Shown: one piece after another, positions 30,512-39,497 of the stretch
Position numbering within the stretch: position 1 is the stretch's first letter
How the letters are laid out: every line of letters starts with the position of its first letter
Assembly: GCF_900156525.1 (NCBI RefSeq)
Contig: NZ_FTPS01000001.1
Location: forward strand, 1,054,001 to 1,118,000
Length of the DNA: 64,000 nt
Direction: 5' to 3'
Source of the DNA: Pontibaca methylaminivorans
GTDB lineage: Bacteria; Pseudomonadota; Alphaproteobacteria; Rhodobacterales; Rhodobacteraceae
Notes under the pieces: model-generated
Seen by the model: the letters and a program-made list of their open reading frames with translations, nothing else
The model's database searches: none
Told to the model about the DNA's origin: nothing
Position numbers and translations under genes: made by a program

Positions 30512-31617
30512 AGCAGCCCGCCATCCTTCCACTGCGCGTTCAGCCCGCGCGGCAGGCCAACCGGGGTTTCCTCGCCGATGTTCTTGGCGAAAATCTCGCC
30601 ATAGTTGCCGTTGACCTTGATCGCACGCACGGCCCAGTCCGCATCCAGATCGAGCATCCTGCCAAGGTCGCCCGCATTGCCCAGCAGGCGATTGATCTCG
30701 GGGTTGTCGGTGCCTTCGGCCATTTCCCTGATATTGGCCGAGGTGATTCCGTATTCCTCGGCAGCGATCAGCGCGAAAAGCGTCCAGCGCACCAGATCGC
30801 CCCATTCGCCGCCGTCATGGCGGATCATCGGGCCGCGGGGCTCTTTCGAGATCAGTTCGGGCAGCAGGACGTGATCCGGCGAATTGCGGAACGTCGCCCG
30901 CGTTGCGGCAAGGATCGAGGCGTTGCCGGTATAGGCCTCGCATTCGCCGTCGAGATATTTCTTCTGGGCGTCAAGGCTGCTTTCGGCAAGGACCTTGTCA
31001 TAGTCCATGTCGTTCAGATGAAAATAATCGTCGAGCGCAAGCGCATCCGCCGTGCCGGAGCGCACGCAGATCCGCGCGCCCTCGAGATCGCGGACCGAGG
31101 AAAACCCGCGCTCCTTCGGCACCATGAACCCTTGCCCGTCGTAATAGGTGACGCCCGCGAAATCGAACTTGTCGCCGACATCCCGGGCGAACGACCAGGA
31201 GGTGGTGCCGACCAGCAGGTCGATCCGGCCGTCGGCCAGTTCGCCGAAACGGTTTTCCGCCGAGGTCGGAATGAAGTTCACCGCCATCGGATCATCAAGA
31301 ATGGCCGCCGCCAGCGCGCGACAAAGCGCCACGTCGAACCCCTGCCAGACGCCATTGGTGTCGGGAGCGGCAAAGCCCGGGATACCGGGCGCGGTCTCTC
31401 CGGTGCCTCCCTGCACAACGCCGCAGTTCAGCGCAGCCCGCTCGCGAACCCGGTCCAGCGTGGCGGCTTCCGGCGCGTCGGCATCTTCCGAAAGTCCGCC
31501 CTTTTCCAGCAGGCCAGTCACGAAAGACGTGTCGGATTCGCCCGGGGTGCTTTCGGCAGAAGCATTCGTAACCAGCAAGGCCACGAAAACCGCGCCCATG
31601 AGTGCGGATCGTCCCAT
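30490..31617 (-). CDS. AapJ/BztA-like amino-acid ABC transporter binding protein
   Basis: This 375-residue periplasmic binding protein has a Sec signal (GRSALMGAVFVALLVTNASAE) and the general L-amino-acid binding pattern: ALNCGVVQGG, GVWQGFDVALCRALAAAI, and RIDLLVGTTSWSFARD. I start at ATG 31617, which has GAGG 6 bases upstream. About 45 residues between signal and core are unusual for the family. No permease or ATPase gene is near, so it depends on partners elsewhere or senses amino acids. It ends 22 bases inside the converging Fe-S gene. Confidence 0.88.
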   Translation of the reverse strand: MGRSALMGAVFVALLVTNASAESTPGESDTSFVTGLLEKGGLSEDADAPEAATLDRVRERAALNCGVVQGGTGETAPGIPGFAAPDTNGVWQGFDVALCRALAAAILDDPMAVNFIPTSAENRFGELADGRIDLLVGTTSWSFARDVGDKFDFAGVTYYDGQGFMVPKERGFSSVRDLEGARICVRSGTADALALDDYFHLNDMDYDKVLAESSLDAQKKYLDGECEAYTGNASILAATRATFRNSPDHVLLPELISKEPRGPMIRHDGGEWGDLVRWTLFALIAAEEYGITSANIREMAEGTDNPEINRLLGNAGDLGRMLDLDADWAVRAIKVNGNYGEIFAKNIGEETPVGLPRGLNAQWKDGGLLYAPPFR

Positions 31618-31762
31618 CTTGACCTCATACACCGGCCCCGTTTCCCGGAGCACTCTGCTCGGCGCATTTCCGGTTCGAGCCGGATTATGCCACGCCTCAT
31701 GATATTATTCGCCAGAGTGTGGTCGGATTCATCAAGCAAGGTCAAGGCTTAGATCATCGGCG

Positions 31763-31793
31763 AATGCCCTCTGCGACGCTTTTGCAGGGCATT
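31763..31793 (-). terminator. Hairpin after the ATP12 chaperone gene
   Basis: AATGCCCT (31763-31770) pairs with its complement at 31786-31793, and GC pairs extend the stem around a bulge. It begins 13 bases after the ATP12 stop on the minus strand. No T-run follows, so it would be a weak or Rho-assisted terminator. The rest of the 188-base gap to the amino-acid-binding gene is comparatively AT-rich, and I found no well-spaced promoter in it. Confidence 0.4.
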
Positions 31794-31805
31794 TGCGGCG
31801 CAGGT

Positions 31806-32513
31806 TCAGCACATGTCGAAGAAATCCCGTGCGTGCCGGAATGCCGCCTCCCGCATGGCTTCGCGCGCGATCTCCTCGGAATCGGCGCCCCATTGCGCCT
31901 GCTGCCAGTGTTCATCCACGAGCGAGCGGCGCCAGATATCATCGGCATCGCGCCAGTCGAGCGCCGCCGCCAGGCCGAGCACCAGCGATCCGGTGAGGCT
32001 GACAAGATCGTGAAGCGCCGCCAGCCGGAACGCATCATAGCCGTGCACCCGCCCCGAAAGCGCATCGAGCGCCGCCTGCGGCTGCGGCGCATGGATGACG
32101 CCCGTCCGGGGTTCAAGCGCGGCGCCAAGCGTCTCGGCCGCCCAGAACAGCGGCGGATCCCATGCCTCGCTCTGACGGCGGACCAGTTCCTCGGGCGCCT
32201 CGGCGCGGTAACAGAGAAGATCCGCATCGCCATACGCGGCGATGAGCGCGGCCACCTCCTCGCGCTGCACCGCCACCTTGTCGATGGCGGCATTGGCGCT
32301 TCGGGTGACCGGCATGGTCAGCGGCGCGATGATATCGCCCTGCGCCGCCCATTCGCCGGCGATCGCCAAGGCCATGCGCCGGGTCGGCACCAGCAGCGGG
32401 CGTTTCGCCGGCGTGTTCACCCGTCGCCCGTCAAGCTCGATCAGATAGCCGTCCGGCGCCCCGGTCACGGTCGCGTTGTCCCAGAACCGCTTGCGCGTCC
32501 AGCCGCCGCTCAT
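31806..32513 (-). CDS. ATP12 family F1-ATPase assembly chaperone
   Basis: This 235-residue chaperone binds the F1-ATPase alpha subunit during assembly and is shared by mitochondria and alphaproteobacteria. It opens with MSGGWTRKRFWDNATV. The conserved parts are VNTPAKRPLLVPTRRMALAIAGEW (about 34-57), MPVTRSANAAID and the RRQSEAWDPPLFWA region. ATG 32513 overlaps the stop of the pseudouridine synthase gene as ATGA. It is the last gene of its operon. Confidence 0.92.
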   Translation of the reverse strand: MSGGWTRKRFWDNATVTGAPDGYLIELDGRRVNTPAKRPLLVPTRRMALAIAGEWAAQGDIIAPLTMPVTRSANAAIDKVAVQREEVAALIAAYGDADLLCYRAEAPEELVRRQSEAWDPPLFWAAETLGAALEPRTGVIHAPQPQAALDALSGRVHGYDAFRLAALHDLVSLTGSLVLGLAAALDWRDADDIWRRSLVDEHWQQAQWGADSEEIAREAMREAAFRHARDFFDMC

Positions 32514-33565
32514 GACTCGTCCGCCGCGAAGGGATCCTCGGGCACGTCCTGCTCGTCCCACTGGAACAGCTGCCATGTGCGGCGCATATGATCGGGAAGC
32601 GGCGCCACGACATGGAGCGGCGCTCCCGTCACCGGATGTTCGAGGCTGATCGCCCGGGCATGGAGATGCAGCTTGCGGCTGACCTCGCCGCCCAGTTGCG
32701 CCCCCCAGCCATCGCCCGGGTTGTCCTGCCCGGAGCCGCCGTATTTGCCATCCCCGATGATCGGATGCCCCAGTTCCGCCATATGCGCGCGCAACTGGTG
32801 GGTGCGGCCGGTGACCGGCACCAGCGCCATCCAGGCGCAGCGGCGCGCCGCCGCCGTCAGCACCGCGTAATCGGTCACCGCATGTTTCGCACCCTCCGTA
32901 GCGGGCACCATGTCGGGAAGGATGCAGCGCATCTTTTCGCCCTCGCCGCCCGGCCCGTGCCCGCCGGCCTTGACCAGACCATAACGGATCGTTCCCATTC
33001 GCGGCATCGGCACCCCGGCGACGAGCGCCCAGTAGATCTTGCGCGTGCGGCGATCGCGGAACCGCTGCATCAGGGCGGCGGCGCTCATCCGGCTGCGCGC
33101 GAGCAGAAGCACGCCTGAGGTATCCTTGTCGAGCCGATGCACGAGGCGCGGCGGTTCGTCCCGGTCGAACTGCAGCGCCGGAAGCAGCCCGTCCACATGA
33201 ATCTCCTGCCCGCTGCCCCCCTGCACCGCAAGCCCCGCCGGCTTGTTCAGCGCGATCACGTGGTCGTCGCGATGGATCACGCAGGCGCGGATCATCTCCG
33301 CATCGGCCTCGCGGATCCGCATCGTCGCCGGCGCCGGCGCCGGGCGGCGGTCGGCGGCGGGGAGCGGCGGGATGCGCACTTCCTGCCCCTCTGCGAGGCG
33401 GGTCGCCGGCTTGACGCGGCCGCCATCGACCCGCAGTTCGCCCTTGCGGCAAAGTTTCTCGATACGCCCCTGGGTCACATGCGGAAACATCCGCCGCAGC
33501 CAGCGGTCGAGCCGCTGATCGCTCTCGCCCGCGCGGACCCTGATCCGCTGCACCCCACCGCTCAT
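32510..33565 (-). CDS. RluA-family rRNA pseudouridine synthase
   Basis: This 351-residue product has an N-terminal S4 RNA-binding domain (QRLDRWLRRMFPHVTQGRIEKL, in the first 45 residues) and the pseudouridine synthase domain from about 90. The catalytic Asp lies in RLVHRLDKDTSG (about 143-154). GRTHQLRAHMAELGHPIIGD is also typical. It is closest in layout to RluC, which modifies 23S rRNA, but RluD-like targets cannot be excluded. It overlaps fluC upstream and ATP12 downstream by four bases each. Confidence 0.93.
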   Translation of the reverse strand: MSGGVQRIRVRAGESDQRLDRWLRRMFPHVTQGRIEKLCRKGELRVDGGRVKPATRLAEGQEVRIPPLPAADRRPAPAPATMRIREADAEMIRACVIHRDDHVIALNKPAGLAVQGGSGQEIHVDGLLPALQFDRDEPPRLVHRLDKDTSGVLLLARSRMSAAALMQRFRDRRTRKIYWALVAGVPMPRMGTIRYGLVKAGGHGPGGEGEKMRCILPDMVPATEGAKHAVTDYAVLTAAARRCAWMALVPVTGRTHQLRAHMAELGHPIIGDGKYGGSGQDNPGDGWGAQLGGEVSRKLHLHARAISLEHPVTGAPLHVVAPLPDHMRRTWQLFQWDEQDVPEDPFAADES

Positions 33566-33942
33566 GACAGCACCCCGCGCGACAGCACAAGGCCAAGCGC
33601 CAGCGCGCCCAGCGACAACCCGACCGAAAGAAGAACGTAAGCCATGGCCTCGAACAGGGCGCCGCGCTCGATCAGGGTGATGGTTTCCAGCGAGAACGAC
33701 GAAAACGTGGTGAACCCGCCAAGCAACCCGACCGCCACCAGCGGGCCGAGATGGGTCAGGCCCCGCTGCGCCGCCAGCACGACGAACACGCCCATCAGGA
33801 ACGAGCCGAGGATGTTCACCCCCATGACGGCAAGCGGAAAGTCCTGCGGCCCGGTCAACCGGAACACGGCGACCCCGGCAAGATAGCGCAGCATTGCGCC
33901 GACGGCGCCGCCAAGCGCAACGGAAGCGAGCGAAATCATCAT
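33562..33942 (-). CDS. crcB: Fluoride channel FluC/CrcB
   Basis: This roughly 126-residue membrane protein has four hydrophobic segments and exports fluoride as an antiparallel dimer. The motifs GGAVGAMLRYL, GVNILGSFLMG (pore Asn) and GGFTTFSSFSLET are intact. I use the ATG at 33942; an ATG at 33969 would add nine residues, and neither has a strong ribosome site. I see no fluoride riboswitch in the 52 bases upstream; rarA precedes it on the same strand. Confidence 0.92.
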   Translation of the reverse strand: MMISLASVALGGAVGAMLRYLAGVAVFRLTGPQDFPLAVMGVNILGSFLMGVFVVLAAQRGLTHLGPLVAVGLLGGFTTFSSFSLETITLIERGALFEAMAYVLLSVGLSLGALALGLVLSRGVLS

Positions 33943-33994
33943 GGCGAGGATGTCGCGCGGGCGCCGCATCGAGTCAAGATGCCGCGCACCCGTA

Positions 33995-35305
33995 TCAGGT
34001 ATCGCGCTGGCTGCGCAGCCTTGCGAAATACTCCACCCGCTTCTTCAGTTCGCGCTCGAATCCGCGTTCGACCGGGGAATAGAGCACCGGGCGTTTCACG
34101 TCCTCGGGGAAATAGTTCTGCCCCGAAAAACCGTCCTCGGCATCGTGGTCATAGGCATAGTCCTTGCCATAACCCTGGTCCTTCATGAGCGAGGTCGGCG
34201 CGTTCAGGATATGCTTGGGCGGCGGCGCGCTGCCGGTCTTGCGGGCAAGTTTCCGTGCCGCCTTGTAGGCGACGTAACCCGCGTTCGACTTGGGTGCGAG
34301 GGCCAGATAGGCCACCGCCTGCGCCAGCGCCAGTTCACCCTCCGGGCTGCCGAGGCGCTCGAACACTTCCCAGGCATGAAGGCAGAGCGTCTGCGCCTGC
34401 GGATCGGCAAGGCCGATGTCCTCGATCGCGATCCGCGTGATGCGGCGGGCCAGATAGCGCGGATCCTCGCCGCCTTCGAGCATGCGCGCCAGCCAGTAAA
34501 GCGCCGCGTCCGGGTCCGAGCCGCGCACCGATTTGTGCAGGGCCGAAATCAGGTTGTAATGTTCGTCGCCCGACTTGTCGTATTTCGCCGCGCGCCGCAT
34601 CAGCCGCGTGGCCAATGCCTCGGCGTCAAGGGGGGCGTCGGTTTTCCAGGCCATGACCTGCTCGATCAGGTTGAGCAGCGCCCGCCCGTCGCCGTCGGCC
34701 ATCTCCTGCAGGGCCTCGCGCGCCTCGCCGGTGAGGGGCAGCGCACGGTCCAGTTCCCGTTCGGCACGCTGCGTCATGAGTTCGAGATCGGCCAGCCCGA
34801 GCCGCTCGAGCACCAGCACCTGCGACCGGCTGAGCAGCGCGGCATTCAGCTCGAAAGACGGGTTTTCGGTGGTGGCCCCGACCAGCAGGATCGTGCCATC
34901 CTCCATATAGGGCAGGAATCCGTCCTGCTGCGCCTTGTTGAACCGGTGGATCTCGTCAACGAAAAGCAGCGTTCCCTGCCCGTTCTGCACCCGGATCCGG
35001 GCCGCATCAAACACTTTCTTGAGGTCGGCAACGCCGCTGAAAATGGCACTGATCTGCACGAAGTGAAGGTCGCTCGCGTTCGCAAGCAGCCGCGCGATGG
35101 TGGTCTTTCCAACCCCGGGCGGCCCCCAGAAGATCAGATTGCCAAGCTGCCCCGCCGCAAGCATGGCGCCAAGCGGCGCCTCGGGGCCAAGCACCTGCTG
35201 CTGGCCGATCACCTGTTCGATGCTCCGGGGCCGCAGCCGGTCGGCAAGCGGGCGATTGGGCGCCGGCGGCGCGGCCTTCGGGTCGCTGTCGAACAGATCG
35301 GCCAT
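33995..35305 (-). CDS. rarA: Replication-associated recombination protein RarA
   Basis: This 436-residue clamp-loader-like AAA+ ATPase (MgsA/WRNIP1 family) acts at stalled replication forks. It has Walker [16 protein letters not shown] (near 56-70), Walker [17 protein letters not shown], sensor-1 [10 protein letters not shown] and the C-terminal tetramerisation region with [14 protein letters not shown]. The N-terminus carries [16 protein letters not shown]. Its ATG shares a base with the stop of the protease gene upstream. Confidence 0.95.
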   Translation of the reverse strand: MADLFDSDPKAAPPAPNRPLADRLRPRSIEQVIGQQQVLGPEAPLGAMLAAGQLGNLIFWGPPGVGKTTIARLLANASDLHFVQISAIFSGVADLKKVFDAARIRVQNGQGTLLFVDEIHRFNKAQQDGFLPYMEDGTILLVGATTENPSFELNAALLSRSQVLVLERLGLADLELMTQRAERELDRALPLTGEAREALQEMADGDGRALLNLIEQVMAWKTDAPLDAEALATRLMRRAAKYDKSGDEHYNLISALHKSVRGSDPDAALYWLARMLEGGEDPRYLARRITRIAIEDIGLADPQAQTLCLHAWEVFERLGSPEGELALAQAVAYLALAPKSNAGYVAYKAARKLARKTGSAPPPKHILNAPTSLMKDQGYGKDYAYDHDAEDGFSGQNYFPEDVKRPVLYSPVERGFERELKKRVEYFARLRSQRDT

Positions 35306-36705
35306 CAGAGTCGGAACCGCAGTTGCAGCGGCTGGCCGCGGCGCAGCACGTCCATCACCATCCAGCGCCCGCGCGCCTCAAGGGCCCGGGCTGCGGCCGC
35401 GCTGGTCTCGACCGGGGCCCCGTTCACCCGGGCAATCACATCGCCCGTGCGCAGGCCGGCCCGGGCACCATAGGGGCCGGGCTCGGTCACGATCACGCCC
35501 TGCGTCGAAAGTGGCAGGTCGAGCCGCGCGATCAGCGCCGGATTGACCCGGGCGAGCGCAAGCCCCGGCAAGGCACTGTCGCGCGGCAGGCGGCGCTCGT
35601 CCGCCTCCGGCGTCTCGGGCGGGCGGATCATGGCCACATCGGCCACCTGTTCCCTGCCCTCGCGCATATAGGCGACATGCGCGCTGGCGCCGACCCCCGC
35701 CACCGACATGCGGAACAGCATCTCGGAGGGCGAATCGACCGGCTGCCCGTCCACATGGGTGACGACGTCGCCAACCTGCAGGCCGGCACCGGCAAAGGGG
35801 CTTTCCGCGTGCAGATCCGAGACCAGCACACCGCCCGGCACGGAAAGGCCGAGCGAGGCGGCCATGTCGGCCTCGACCGGCTGGCCCGTCATCCCGGCCC
35901 AGGGCCGCTCAAACCGTTCGTTCCCGGCGCGCGCCTGCTCCACGAATTGCCCGACAAGGTTCGAGGGAATGGCGAAGCCGATCCCGTTCGACCCGCCCGA
36001 ACGGCTCAGGATCGACGTGTTGATGCCGATCAGCGCCCCGTTCACATCGACCAGCGCGCCACCGGAATTGCCGGGGTTGATCGGCGCATCGGTCTGAAGA
36101 AAATATCCCCGCACCTGCCCCGTCAGCACGCCGGATCGCGCAAGCCCGGAAATGATGCCGCTGCTTACGGTCTGTCCGACGCCGAAGGGATTGCCGATCG
36201 CAAGCACAAGCTCACCCACCTCGACCCGGTCGGAATCGCGCAGCGCGAGATGCGGCAGTTCCTCCGGCACGTCGAGCTTGAGCACCGCAAGGTCCGATTC
36301 CTCGTCGCCCAGAATGACGCGCGCGCCGAATTCGCGCCGGTCCTTCAGCACCACGCGGATGTCGGTCGCGGCGCCGATCACGTGATAATTGGTCACGACG
36401 ATTCCGTCGCCCGAAAGGATTACGCCCGAGCCAAGCGAATTCTGCACCTGCGGCCGCATCTGGCCGATATCGCCGAAAAATTCGCGAAAGAACGGGTCGT
36501 CCATGAAGGGGCTCTGACGCGTGGCAATGATGCGGCGGGCGTAGATGCTGACCACCGCCGGCGCGACCTCCTTGACCACCGGGGCAAAGCCAAGCCCGAT
36601 CTCGGCCCGGTCCCGCGGCACGCGCGCCTCCGCATGGGCCGGCACGGCGGGCACGGCAAGGCCAAGCATGAGCGCGGCGGTCAAAGGGCGGATCAGGCGG
36701 GTCAT
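35305..36705 (-). CDS. Do/DegQ-like periplasmic serine protease
   Basis: This 466-residue HtrA-family protease-chaperone handles misfolded envelope proteins. It has a Sec signal ([21 protein letters not shown]). The catalytic triad is visible as His in TNYHVIGA, Asp in [10 protein letters not shown] and Ser in NPGNSGGAL, and two PDZ domains follow (about 265-355 and 375-460). I start at ATG 36705, since earlier in-frame codons run through the terminator hairpin of rplQ. It is the first gene of the degQ-rarA-fluC-rluA-ATP12 unit. Confidence 0.94.
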   Translation of the reverse strand: MTRLIRPLTAALMLGLAVPAVPAHAEARVPRDRAEIGLGFAPVVKEVAPAVVSIYARRIIATRQSPFMDDPFFREFFGDIGQMRPQVQNSLGSGVILSGDGIVVTNYHVIGAATDIRVVLKDRREFGARVILGDEESDLAVLKLDVPEELPHLALRDSDRVEVGELVLAIGNPFGVGQTVSSGIISGLARSGVLTGQVRGYFLQTDAPINPGNSGGALVDVNGALIGINTSILSRSGGSNGIGFAIPSNLVGQFVEQARAGNERFERPWAGMTGQPVEADMAASLGLSVPGGVLVSDLHAESPFAGAGLQVGDVVTHVDGQPVDSPSEMLFRMSVAGVGASAHVAYMREGREQVADVAMIRPPETPEADERRLPRDSALPGLALARVNPALIARLDLPLSTQGVIVTEPGPYGARAGLRTGDVIARVNGAPVETSAAAARALEARGRWMVMDVLRRGQPLQLRFRL

Positions 36706-36770
36706 GGTCAAGAGATATGCGAGGCGACCCCGCAGATTGCAAGCGGTCGCGCAGCCGGACCGCAAGAATG

Positions 36771-36795
36771 AAAACCCCGCCCGGATGGGGCGGGG
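36771..36795 (-). terminator. Intrinsic terminator after rplQ
   Basis: On the minus strand, CCCCGCCC and GGGCGGGG form a perfect 8-base stem with a 5-base loop, followed at once by TTTTCATTCTT. It lies 30 bases beyond the rplQ stop. This is the clearest Rho-independent terminator in the window and marks the end of the long ribosomal-protein run. Confidence 0.88.
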
Positions 36796-36824
36796 CTGAC
36801 GCTCCGTGCCGCTCTGGCGCGGGC

Positions 36825-37247
36825 TCATTCGTCGGCGTCGGCCTCTTCGGCAGCGACGCGGGCCTTGTCGGCCGCGCCCTTGGCGTCGCGGTCGCGGTCC
36901 ACGAATTCGATGATCGCCATCGGCGCCATGTCGCCGTAGCGGAACCCGGCCTTGAGCACGCGCACATAGCCGCCGTTGCGCTCCTTGTAGCGGGGGCCCA
37001 GCACCTCGAACAGCTTGGCCACATGCTGATCCTGCTTGAGCCGCGATGCGGCCTGACGGCGCGCATGCAGGTCGCCGCGCTTGGCCAGGGTGATCAGCTT
37101 GTCGGCGATCCGGCGCAGTTCCTTGGCCTTGGGCAGGGTGGTCTTGATCTGTTCGTGTTCGATCAACGACCCGGCCATGTTGGCGAACAGCGCGCGGCGA
37201 TGTTCATGGGTGCGGTTGAGGCGGCGGTATCCGCTTGCGTGACGCAT
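36825..37247 (-). CDS. rplQ: 50S ribosomal protein L17
   Basis: This 140-residue L17 starts [20 protein letters not shown] and keeps the core [37 protein letters not shown] (split over about 23-60). The acidic tail ([15 protein letters not shown]) goes beyond the E. coli protein, as in other alphaproteobacteria. It is the last gene of the alpha operon, 123 bases after rpoA and followed by an intrinsic terminator. Confidence 0.97.
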   Translation of the reverse strand: MRHASGYRRLNRTHEHRRALFANMAGSLIEHEQIKTTLPKAKELRRIADKLITLAKRGDLHARRQAASRLKQDQHVAKLFEVLGPRYKERNGGYVRVLKAGFRYGDMAPMAIIEFVDRDRDAKGAADKARVAAEEADADE

Positions 37248-37282
37248 GATGTCGTTCCTTTTGCAGGGTTATGCTTTGTCTG

Positions 37283-37350
37283 GCGGCCGATGCGCGCCGG
37301 CCGCTCTCCTTGGGGCAGATGCCCGGTTGTTCCCCGGATCAGCCGGGCAT
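37283..37350 (-). other. Two hairpins in the rpoA-rplQ gap
   Basis: One perfect stem is GCGGCCG/CGGCCGC (37283-37289 with 37298-37304) and the other is ATGCCCGG/CCGGGCAT (37319-37326 with 37343-37350). Neither is followed by a T-run on the minus strand, so they may act as RNA processing or stability elements rather than terminators. Confidence 0.6.
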
Positions 37351-37370
37351 TGTTTCCAGGAATGCGCTGT

Positions 37371-38387
37371 TCAGAACGCATCCTCGAATTTCTTGGCCAG
37401 TTCCTCGATATTCTCGGGCGGCCAGTCCTCGACCTCCATGCCGAGGTGCAGCCCCATGCTCGAAAGCACTTCCTTGATCTCGTTCAGCGACTTGCGGCCA
37501 AAGTTCGGCGTGCGCAGCATTTCGGCGTCGGTCTTCTGGATCAGATCGCCGATATAGACGATGTTGTCGTTCTTGAGGCAGTTGGCCGAGCGCACCGAAA
37601 GTTCAAGCTCGTCCACCTTCTTGAGCAGCAGCGGGTTGAATTCGAGCCCGTCGTCCTCTTCCTGGCGCGTGGCGCTTTCCGGCTCCTCGAAGTTGACGAA
37701 GATGCTCAGCTGATCCTGCAGGATGCGCGCGGCAAAGGCCACGGCATCGTCGGGCTTGATCGAGCCGTCGGTCTCGACCTTGAGCGTGAGCCGGTCGTAA
37801 TCCAGCACCTGCCCTTCGCGGGTCGGCTGCACGTCATAGCTGACCTTGCGGACCGGCGAAAAGATGGCGTCGATCGGGATAAGGCCGATCGGCGCATCCT
37901 CGGTGCGGTTGTTTTCGGCGGCGACATAGCCCTTGCCGCTGGTCACGGTCAGTTCCATGAACAGTTCGGCGCCGTCATCAAGGTGGCAGATCACGTGTTC
38001 GCGGTTCAGGATCTCGATGCCGTTGCTTTCGCTGATGTCGCCCGCGGTCACGACGGCCGGTCCCTTGGCGCTGATCGAAAGGCGCTTGGGCCCCTCGACT
38101 TCCATGCGCAGCGCCACTTCCTTCAGGTTCAGGATGATGTCGGTGACATCCTCGCGGACCCCGGCGACGCTCGAGAATTCGTGCAGCACGTTGTCGATCT
38201 GCACGGCGGTGATGGCCGCACCCTGCAGGCTGCTCATGAGCACGCGGCGCAGCGCGTTGCCAAGCGTAAGGCCGAAGCCGCGCTCCAGCGGTTCGGCCAC
38301 CAGCGTCGCCTGACGGGCCGGATCTCCGCCCGGCCGCAGGTCGAGCTTGTTCGGCTTGATGAGTTCGGCCCAGTTCTTGTGGATCAT
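37371..38387 (-). CDS. rpoA: RNA polymerase subunit alpha
   Basis: This 338-residue alpha subunit has the N-terminal dimerisation domain ([21 protein letters not shown] near 44-64) and the C-terminal domain ([23 protein letters not shown] near 250-272, then [16 protein letters not shown]), which contacts UP elements and activators. ATG 38387 is preceded by GGAGG at 6 bases; the frame opens four codons earlier. The acidic linker [13 protein letters not shown] is present. It sits between rpsK and rplQ as usual. Confidence 0.98.
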   Translation of the reverse strand: MIHKNWAELIKPNKLDLRPGGDPARQATLVAEPLERGFGLTLGNALRRVLMSSLQGAAITAVQIDNVLHEFSSVAGVREDVTDIILNLKEVALRMEVEGPKRLSISAKGPAVVTAGDISESNGIEILNREHVICHLDDGAELFMELTVTSGKGYVAAENNRTEDAPIGLIPIDAIFSPVRKVSYDVQPTREGQVLDYDRLTLKVETDGSIKPDDAVAFAARILQDQLSIFVNFEEPESATRQEEDDGLEFNPLLLKKVDELELSVRSANCLKNDNIVYIGDLIQKTDAEMLRTPNFGRKSLNEIKEVLSSMGLHLGMEVEDWPPENIEELAKKFEDAF

Positions 38388-38450
38388 GTATCCCTCCATA
38401 CCTGCCCGTATCCCATGTCCAGGAAGATGCGGACGCCCGAGGTTTCAGAT

Positions 38451-38464
38451 GGCGGGGCCCCGCC
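38451..38464. repeat. Perfect palindrome in the rpsK-rpoA gap
   Basis: GGCGGGGCCCCGCC is a perfect 14-base palindrome 34 bases beyond the rpsK stop. It could fold in the mRNA or bind a dimeric protein. No known regulator site is recognised. Confidence 0.5.
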
Positions 38465-38497
38465 GCACGGCGCGGCCCCTGGCAAGAATGGCCGTCC

Positions 38498-38887
38498 TCA
38501 GACGCGGCGGCGTTTGGGCGGCCGGCAGCCGTTATGGGCGATCGGGGTCACATCGCGGATCGAGGTGATGTTGAAACCGACCGCCGCCAGCGCGCGCAGC
38601 GCCGATTCGCGCCCGGAACCCGGCCCCTGCACCTCGACCTCGATGGTCTTGACGCCATGTTCCTGCGCCTTGCGCCCGGCATCCTCGGCCGCCATCTGCG
38701 CGGCGAAGGGGGTCGATTTGCGCGATCCCTTGAATCCCATGGTGCCCGCCGAGGACCAGGAAATCGCATTCCCCTGCACGTCGGAAATCAGGATGGTCGT
38801 ATTGTTGAACGAAGAGTTCACATGCGCCACGCCGGCGGCGATGTTCTTGCGTTCGCGGCGTTTCGTGCGTGTCTTGTCGCGTGCCAT
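38498..38887 (-). CDS. rpsK: 30S ribosomal protein S11
   Basis: This 129-residue S11 has the signature region [17 protein letters not shown] and the C-terminal [23 protein letters not shown], including the conserved CRPPKRRRV end. [20 protein letters not shown] is also intact. It follows rpsM after 12 bases. Confidence 0.98.
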   Translation of the reverse strand: MARDKTRTKRRERKNIAAGVAHVNSSFNNTTILISDVQGNAISWSSAGTMGFKGSRKSTPFAAQMAAEDAGRKAQEHGVKTIEVEVQGPGSGRESALRALAAVGFNITSIRDVTPIAHNGCRPPKRRRV

Positions 38888-38899
38888 TGTCCGCCCCCC

Positions 38900-39268
38900 T
38901 TATTTCTTCTTGCCGGCGATGGGCTTTGCGGGCCCCTTGCGCGTGCGTGCGTTGGTATGGGTGCGCTGCCCACGAACCGGGAGGTTGCGGCGATGGCGCA
39001 GACCGCGGTAGCAGCCGAGATCCATGAGACGCTTGATATTGATCTGGGTTTCGCGGCGCAGATCGCCCTCGACGGTGAAATTCGCGTCGATATGTTCGCG
39101 GATCTGCAGGACTTCGCTGTCGCTCAACTCGTTGATGCGGCGAGCCGGGTCGATGCCCACGGCCTCGCAGATGGCTTCGGCGCTCGCGCGGCCGATCCCG
39201 GTGATATAGGTGAGGGCGATGGGAACCCGCTTGGCTGTCGGGATGTTTACGCCGGCAATACGTGCCAC
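38900..39268 (-). CDS. rpsM: 30S ribosomal protein S13
   Basis: This 122-residue S13 contains the H2TH-like motif [17 protein letters not shown] and the basic end [23 protein letters not shown] that contacts tRNA and the subunit interface. It is the first gene of the alpha operon (rpsM-rpsK-rpoA-rplQ). A candidate promoter lies in the 229-base gap before it, where many alphaproteobacteria carry adk. Confidence 0.98.
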   Translation of the reverse strand: MARIAGVNIPTAKRVPIALTYITGIGRASAEAICEAVGIDPARRINELSDSEVLQIREHIDANFTVEGDLRRETQINIKRLMDLGCYRGLRHRRNLPVRGQRTHTNARTRKGPAKPIAGKKK

Positions 39269-39406
39269 GTGTCGCTTTCCTTTCGTTGCGGGTCCGTAAT
39301 GCCAGACCCTTTTTTCACAACGCCGGTGCAGGGAAGCCCCGCGATCCGGCCACGCTTTGGATGAGGTGATCCGGCCGCGCGCAGGGCGCCGCCAATGATT
39401 CCCGCC

Positions 39407-39436
39407 GAGATAGCGCTAGCTATGGGGAACTGTCAA
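39407..39436 (-). promoter_or_regulatory. Candidate promoter of the alpha operon
   Basis: On the minus strand, a perfect -35 TTGACA (39436-39431) and TATCTC (39412-39407) are 18 bases apart, about 140 bases before rpsM. A 9-base inverted repeat, AGCGCGGCA/TGCCGCGCT (39470-39478 with 39491-39499), overlaps the secY stop just upstream and may weaken read-through. The 229-base gap holds no gene, notably no adk. Confidence 0.5.
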
Positions 39437-39497
39437 GGCCGTCAACCCCCGGCAGACAGTCCGGGCGACAGCGCGGCAGAGCGGCGTCAATGCCGCG

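Noticed and set aside
31620-31805. Possible FNR-like or sigma-70 site in the gap before the amino-acid-binding gene
   Set aside because: TTGATG and TAATAT are present on the minus strand but 22 bases apart, and no inverted FNR half-sites pair up.
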